Assembly: GCA_041658185.1 (NCBI GenBank)
Contig: JBBAAR010000002.1
Coordinates: 62,001 to 126,000 of the forward strand
Reading direction: 5' to 3'
DNA from: UBA8919 sp041658185
Lineage (GTDB): Bacteria; Elusimicrobiota; UBA8919
DNA length: 64,000 nt
In this document: positions 62,678-64,000 of the stretch, piece after piece
Layout of the letters: each line of letters opens with the position of its first letter
Position numbering within the stretch: position 1 is the stretch's first letter
Translations under genes and position numbers: made by a program
The notes under the pieces: generated by a model
Told to the model about the DNA's origin: nothing
Database searches by the model: none
Seen by the model: the letters and a program-made list of their open reading frames with translations, nothing else

Positions 62678-63487
62678 ATGGATAAATTCTGGAAATTTGC
62701 GGACGGTTTATTTACAGTACGATTTATAGGTAAAGAATTTAATTCGAGAGGCGTGAGTATTTATGACTTCGCCACAGTCCTTTTATCATTCCAACGACTT
62801 GTTAATAAGGCACATCTTTCTATAGAGCATAGATTGATAAAAGGCGTATTCCCCAATAGAAAAGAAAGAGAAATGTTGTCCCTTCAAATTGGCGAACGTC
62901 GTCGTGAATCAGATGCTTTTTCTTTTTTCCCATTACTTACTGATCCAGAAACAGTTTCATATTTCAAAACACTTGCTGAATATGTTGCATCTGGCGTTGT
63001 GGGTTATTATATTGGGGATATTTTAGATCGTCTGAGAAAAGAGGACGATGAATATAAGCAGGAGTATATTGGTTCAATTCATGCGGATGTTGTTAACATA
63101 GTTGGTCGAATTGATGCTCCAGGAGGAATTGAAAGAATCGAAATTGGTTTCCCCACAGTAGAAGAGAATACTACTGCGCGATTTGATGAAGAATCAAAAG
63201 AATATATAAATAAACTATCGCATGAGTTTTTCTTAGGGAAATATCAAACTATAAAAGGCCGCGTTTATCGATTATATCCTAACAGTTTAATTGTCACCAT
63301 TCGTCGTTCCAGCGGGAGAAAGGTAAATATTTATCTAAGTAAAGAAGATTTTGATAAAATCAGATTTTATACGGCAGAAGATCCCTTAATTACTTTTCAT
63401 GGTAGGACTAGATATAAGTTTGGAATTGAAACAAAAGTAATTACTGAATTTGAGGCTGACGCAGTAGACATTGAACAAAACGGCTAA
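62678..63487 (+). CDS. Hypothetical cassette-borne protein
   Basis: 269 aa. There is no ribosome site before ATG, as is usual for cassette genes. A possible hydrophobic segment (YVASGVVGYYIGDIL, about 105-120) separates an N-terminal alpha/beta region from a C-terminal strand-rich part (KGRVYRLYPNSLIVTIRRSS). No family recognised. It lies exactly between two attC-like sites. Confidence 0.65.
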   Translation: MDKFWKFADGLFTVRFIGKEFNSRGVSIYDFATVLLSFQRLVNKAHLSIEHRLIKGVFPNRKEREMLSLQIGERRRESDAFSFFPLLTDPETVSYFKTLAEYVASGVVGYYIGDILDRLRKEDDEYKQEYIGSIHADVVNIVGRIDAPGGIERIEIGFPTVEENTTARFDEESKEYINKLSHEFFLGKYQTIKGRVYRLYPNSLIVTIRRSSGRKVNIYLSKEDFDKIRFYTAEDPLITFHGRTRYKFGIETKVITEFEADAVDIEQNG

Positions 63488-63612
63488 CAACGCGCTGGAG
63501 TAGAACGAGTGCCACAATACGCTTTTTCGGCATGTTGTTAGTTTGAGGACAGCAAAACAGTTTTTGGGTGAGCAGGTGTCATTCAGTGGCACTTGTCACT
63601 CAGCTTAGCGGT
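63484..63612 (+). repeat. attC-like recombination site, site 2
   Basis: It starts within the stop region of the preceding gene with CTAACAACGCGCTGGAG. GAGTGCCAC pairs with GTGGCACTTGTCACTC further on, then CAGCTTAGCGGTAGAC closes the site in place of the usual GTTRRRY core. A GTTGTTAG inside (63534-63541) could be an alternative core. At about 129 bases it is within the range of long attC sites. Confidence 0.6.
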
Positions 63613-63626
63613 AGACACACCAAAAT

Positions 63627-64000
63627 ATGGACAACATCAAACAGTATCTCAAGCAGTTCTTCCGAAAGTATCTTCCGGCCATCCTCTCTTTCTTGGCGGC
63701 GGGATTCGCTGGTCTAATTTACTACGCCAGCCGCTACGGTGAGCATGTCGCGACCATCGGTTCAATCCAGAACACCATTTACTACCTGACATTAGTCGTC
63801 TTGGTCTGGTACAGCTACGAGACGCGGCAAATGCGGATAAATCAGTTCCGTCCCTTCGTATCAGCATTCTTGCGGACGCCAAAGGGCTCTCCTGTGTCGT
63901 TCCTGATTCTGAAAAATATTGGTGCTGGACCCGCTCATCGTGTCGTTCTTCAGTTAATTGGTCATACGGAGAATGGCGGAAAACGAGAGCCCGTGGACAT
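63627..64000 (+). CDS. Two-TM membrane protein, cassette gene (3' end outside window)
   Basis: At least 124 codons stay open to the window end. ATG lies 15 bases after the attC-like site. Two TM helices (about 17-33, AILSFLAAGFAGLIYYA, and 50-63, YLTLVVLVWYSYE) are followed by a soluble part beginning QFRPFVSAFLRTP. The GC content is clearly higher than in the neighbours, with codons such as GCG, CTG and CGG, which points to a separate origin. No function recognised. Confidence 0.7.
   Translation, partial: MDNIKQYLKQFFRKYLPAILSFLAAGFAGLIYYASRYGEHVATIGSIQNTIYYLTLVVLVWYSYETRQMRINQFRPFVSAFLRTPKGSPVSFLILKNIGAGPAHRVVLQLIGHTENGGKREPVD

Noticed and set aside
63649..63882. Minus-strand 77-codon frame at the window end
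   Set aside because: Antisense to the truncated two-TM cassette gene, which has a better position and composition.

Overview
The window looks like a chromosomal segment of an uncultured, AT-rich, Gram-negative (diderm) bacterium. Evidence for an outer membrane is two PorV/PorQ-like barrel proteins, several signal-peptide proteins with barrel-like C-termini and lipoproteins. Proteins ending in FlgD/CHU_C-type Ig domains and long low-complexity palindromes recall candidate phyla of the Omnitrophota/Elusimicrobiota/Desantisbacteria kind. I cannot place it more precisely from this sequence.

Region 1 (1-15.4 kb, core-like): the 3' part of a large secreted multidomain protein is followed by a promoter, a cyclic-di-GMP-I (GEMM-I) riboswitch and a terminator. 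These lie upstream of seven tightly spaced genes: a PorV-like protein with TPRs, an exported/membrane protein fusing a FliF-like segment to FliG-like domains and TPRs, a 1098-aa coiled coil, an Fn3 protein with a CHU_C-type end, a PorV-like LysM protein, a histidine-kinase-like ATPase lacking an obvious H-box histidine, and a TPR/beta-propeller membrane protein. This is my main candidate for an undescribed system: a c-di-GMP-controlled envelope machine with flagellar C-ring parts and no other flagellar gene in view. Four of the genes have promoter-proximal palindromic repeats that also encode or overlap their signal peptides.

Region 2 (15.4-33 kb, accessory): three tRNA genes (Glu, Val, Asp), then a large serine recombinase whose 3' end runs into tRNA-Asp. 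Next is a block of cytoplasmic genes: OB-like protein, TPR protein, MoxR ATPase, a VWA protein with an HELGH metalloprotease motif, a LAGLIDADG endonuclease and small proteins. Then comes an envelope operon behind a structured leader RNA: HEAT-repeat protein, two related barrels, M48 protease, and two proteins with an identical 27-residue signal peptide. A sigma factor on the minus strand closes the block.

Region 3 (33-48.6 kb, defence island): a frameshifted DUF4062/AlbA-type gene, a PLD-helicase plus Eco57I-type methylase pair, a CBASS pair (SLATT effector and CD-NTase), a Gabija pair (OLD nuclease and UvrD helicase) and a PD-(D/E)XK nuclease. Debris follows: a tautomerase remnant and a tRNA-like remnant, then two small related genes.

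Region 4 (48.6-55 kb): a repeat-rich site beside four tyrosine-recombinase genes. One has two HTH domains and an intact catalytic set, two are stand-alone and catalytically degenerate, and one fuses an intact module to a degenerate module.

Region 5 (55-64 kb): an exported operon (DUF4384 lipoprotein, membrane thioredoxin, 14-repeat WD40-caspase), then what appear to be integron-type gene cassettes separated by attC-like sites: a HEPN-like protein, an unknown protein, and a GC-richer two-TM protein cut off by the window end.
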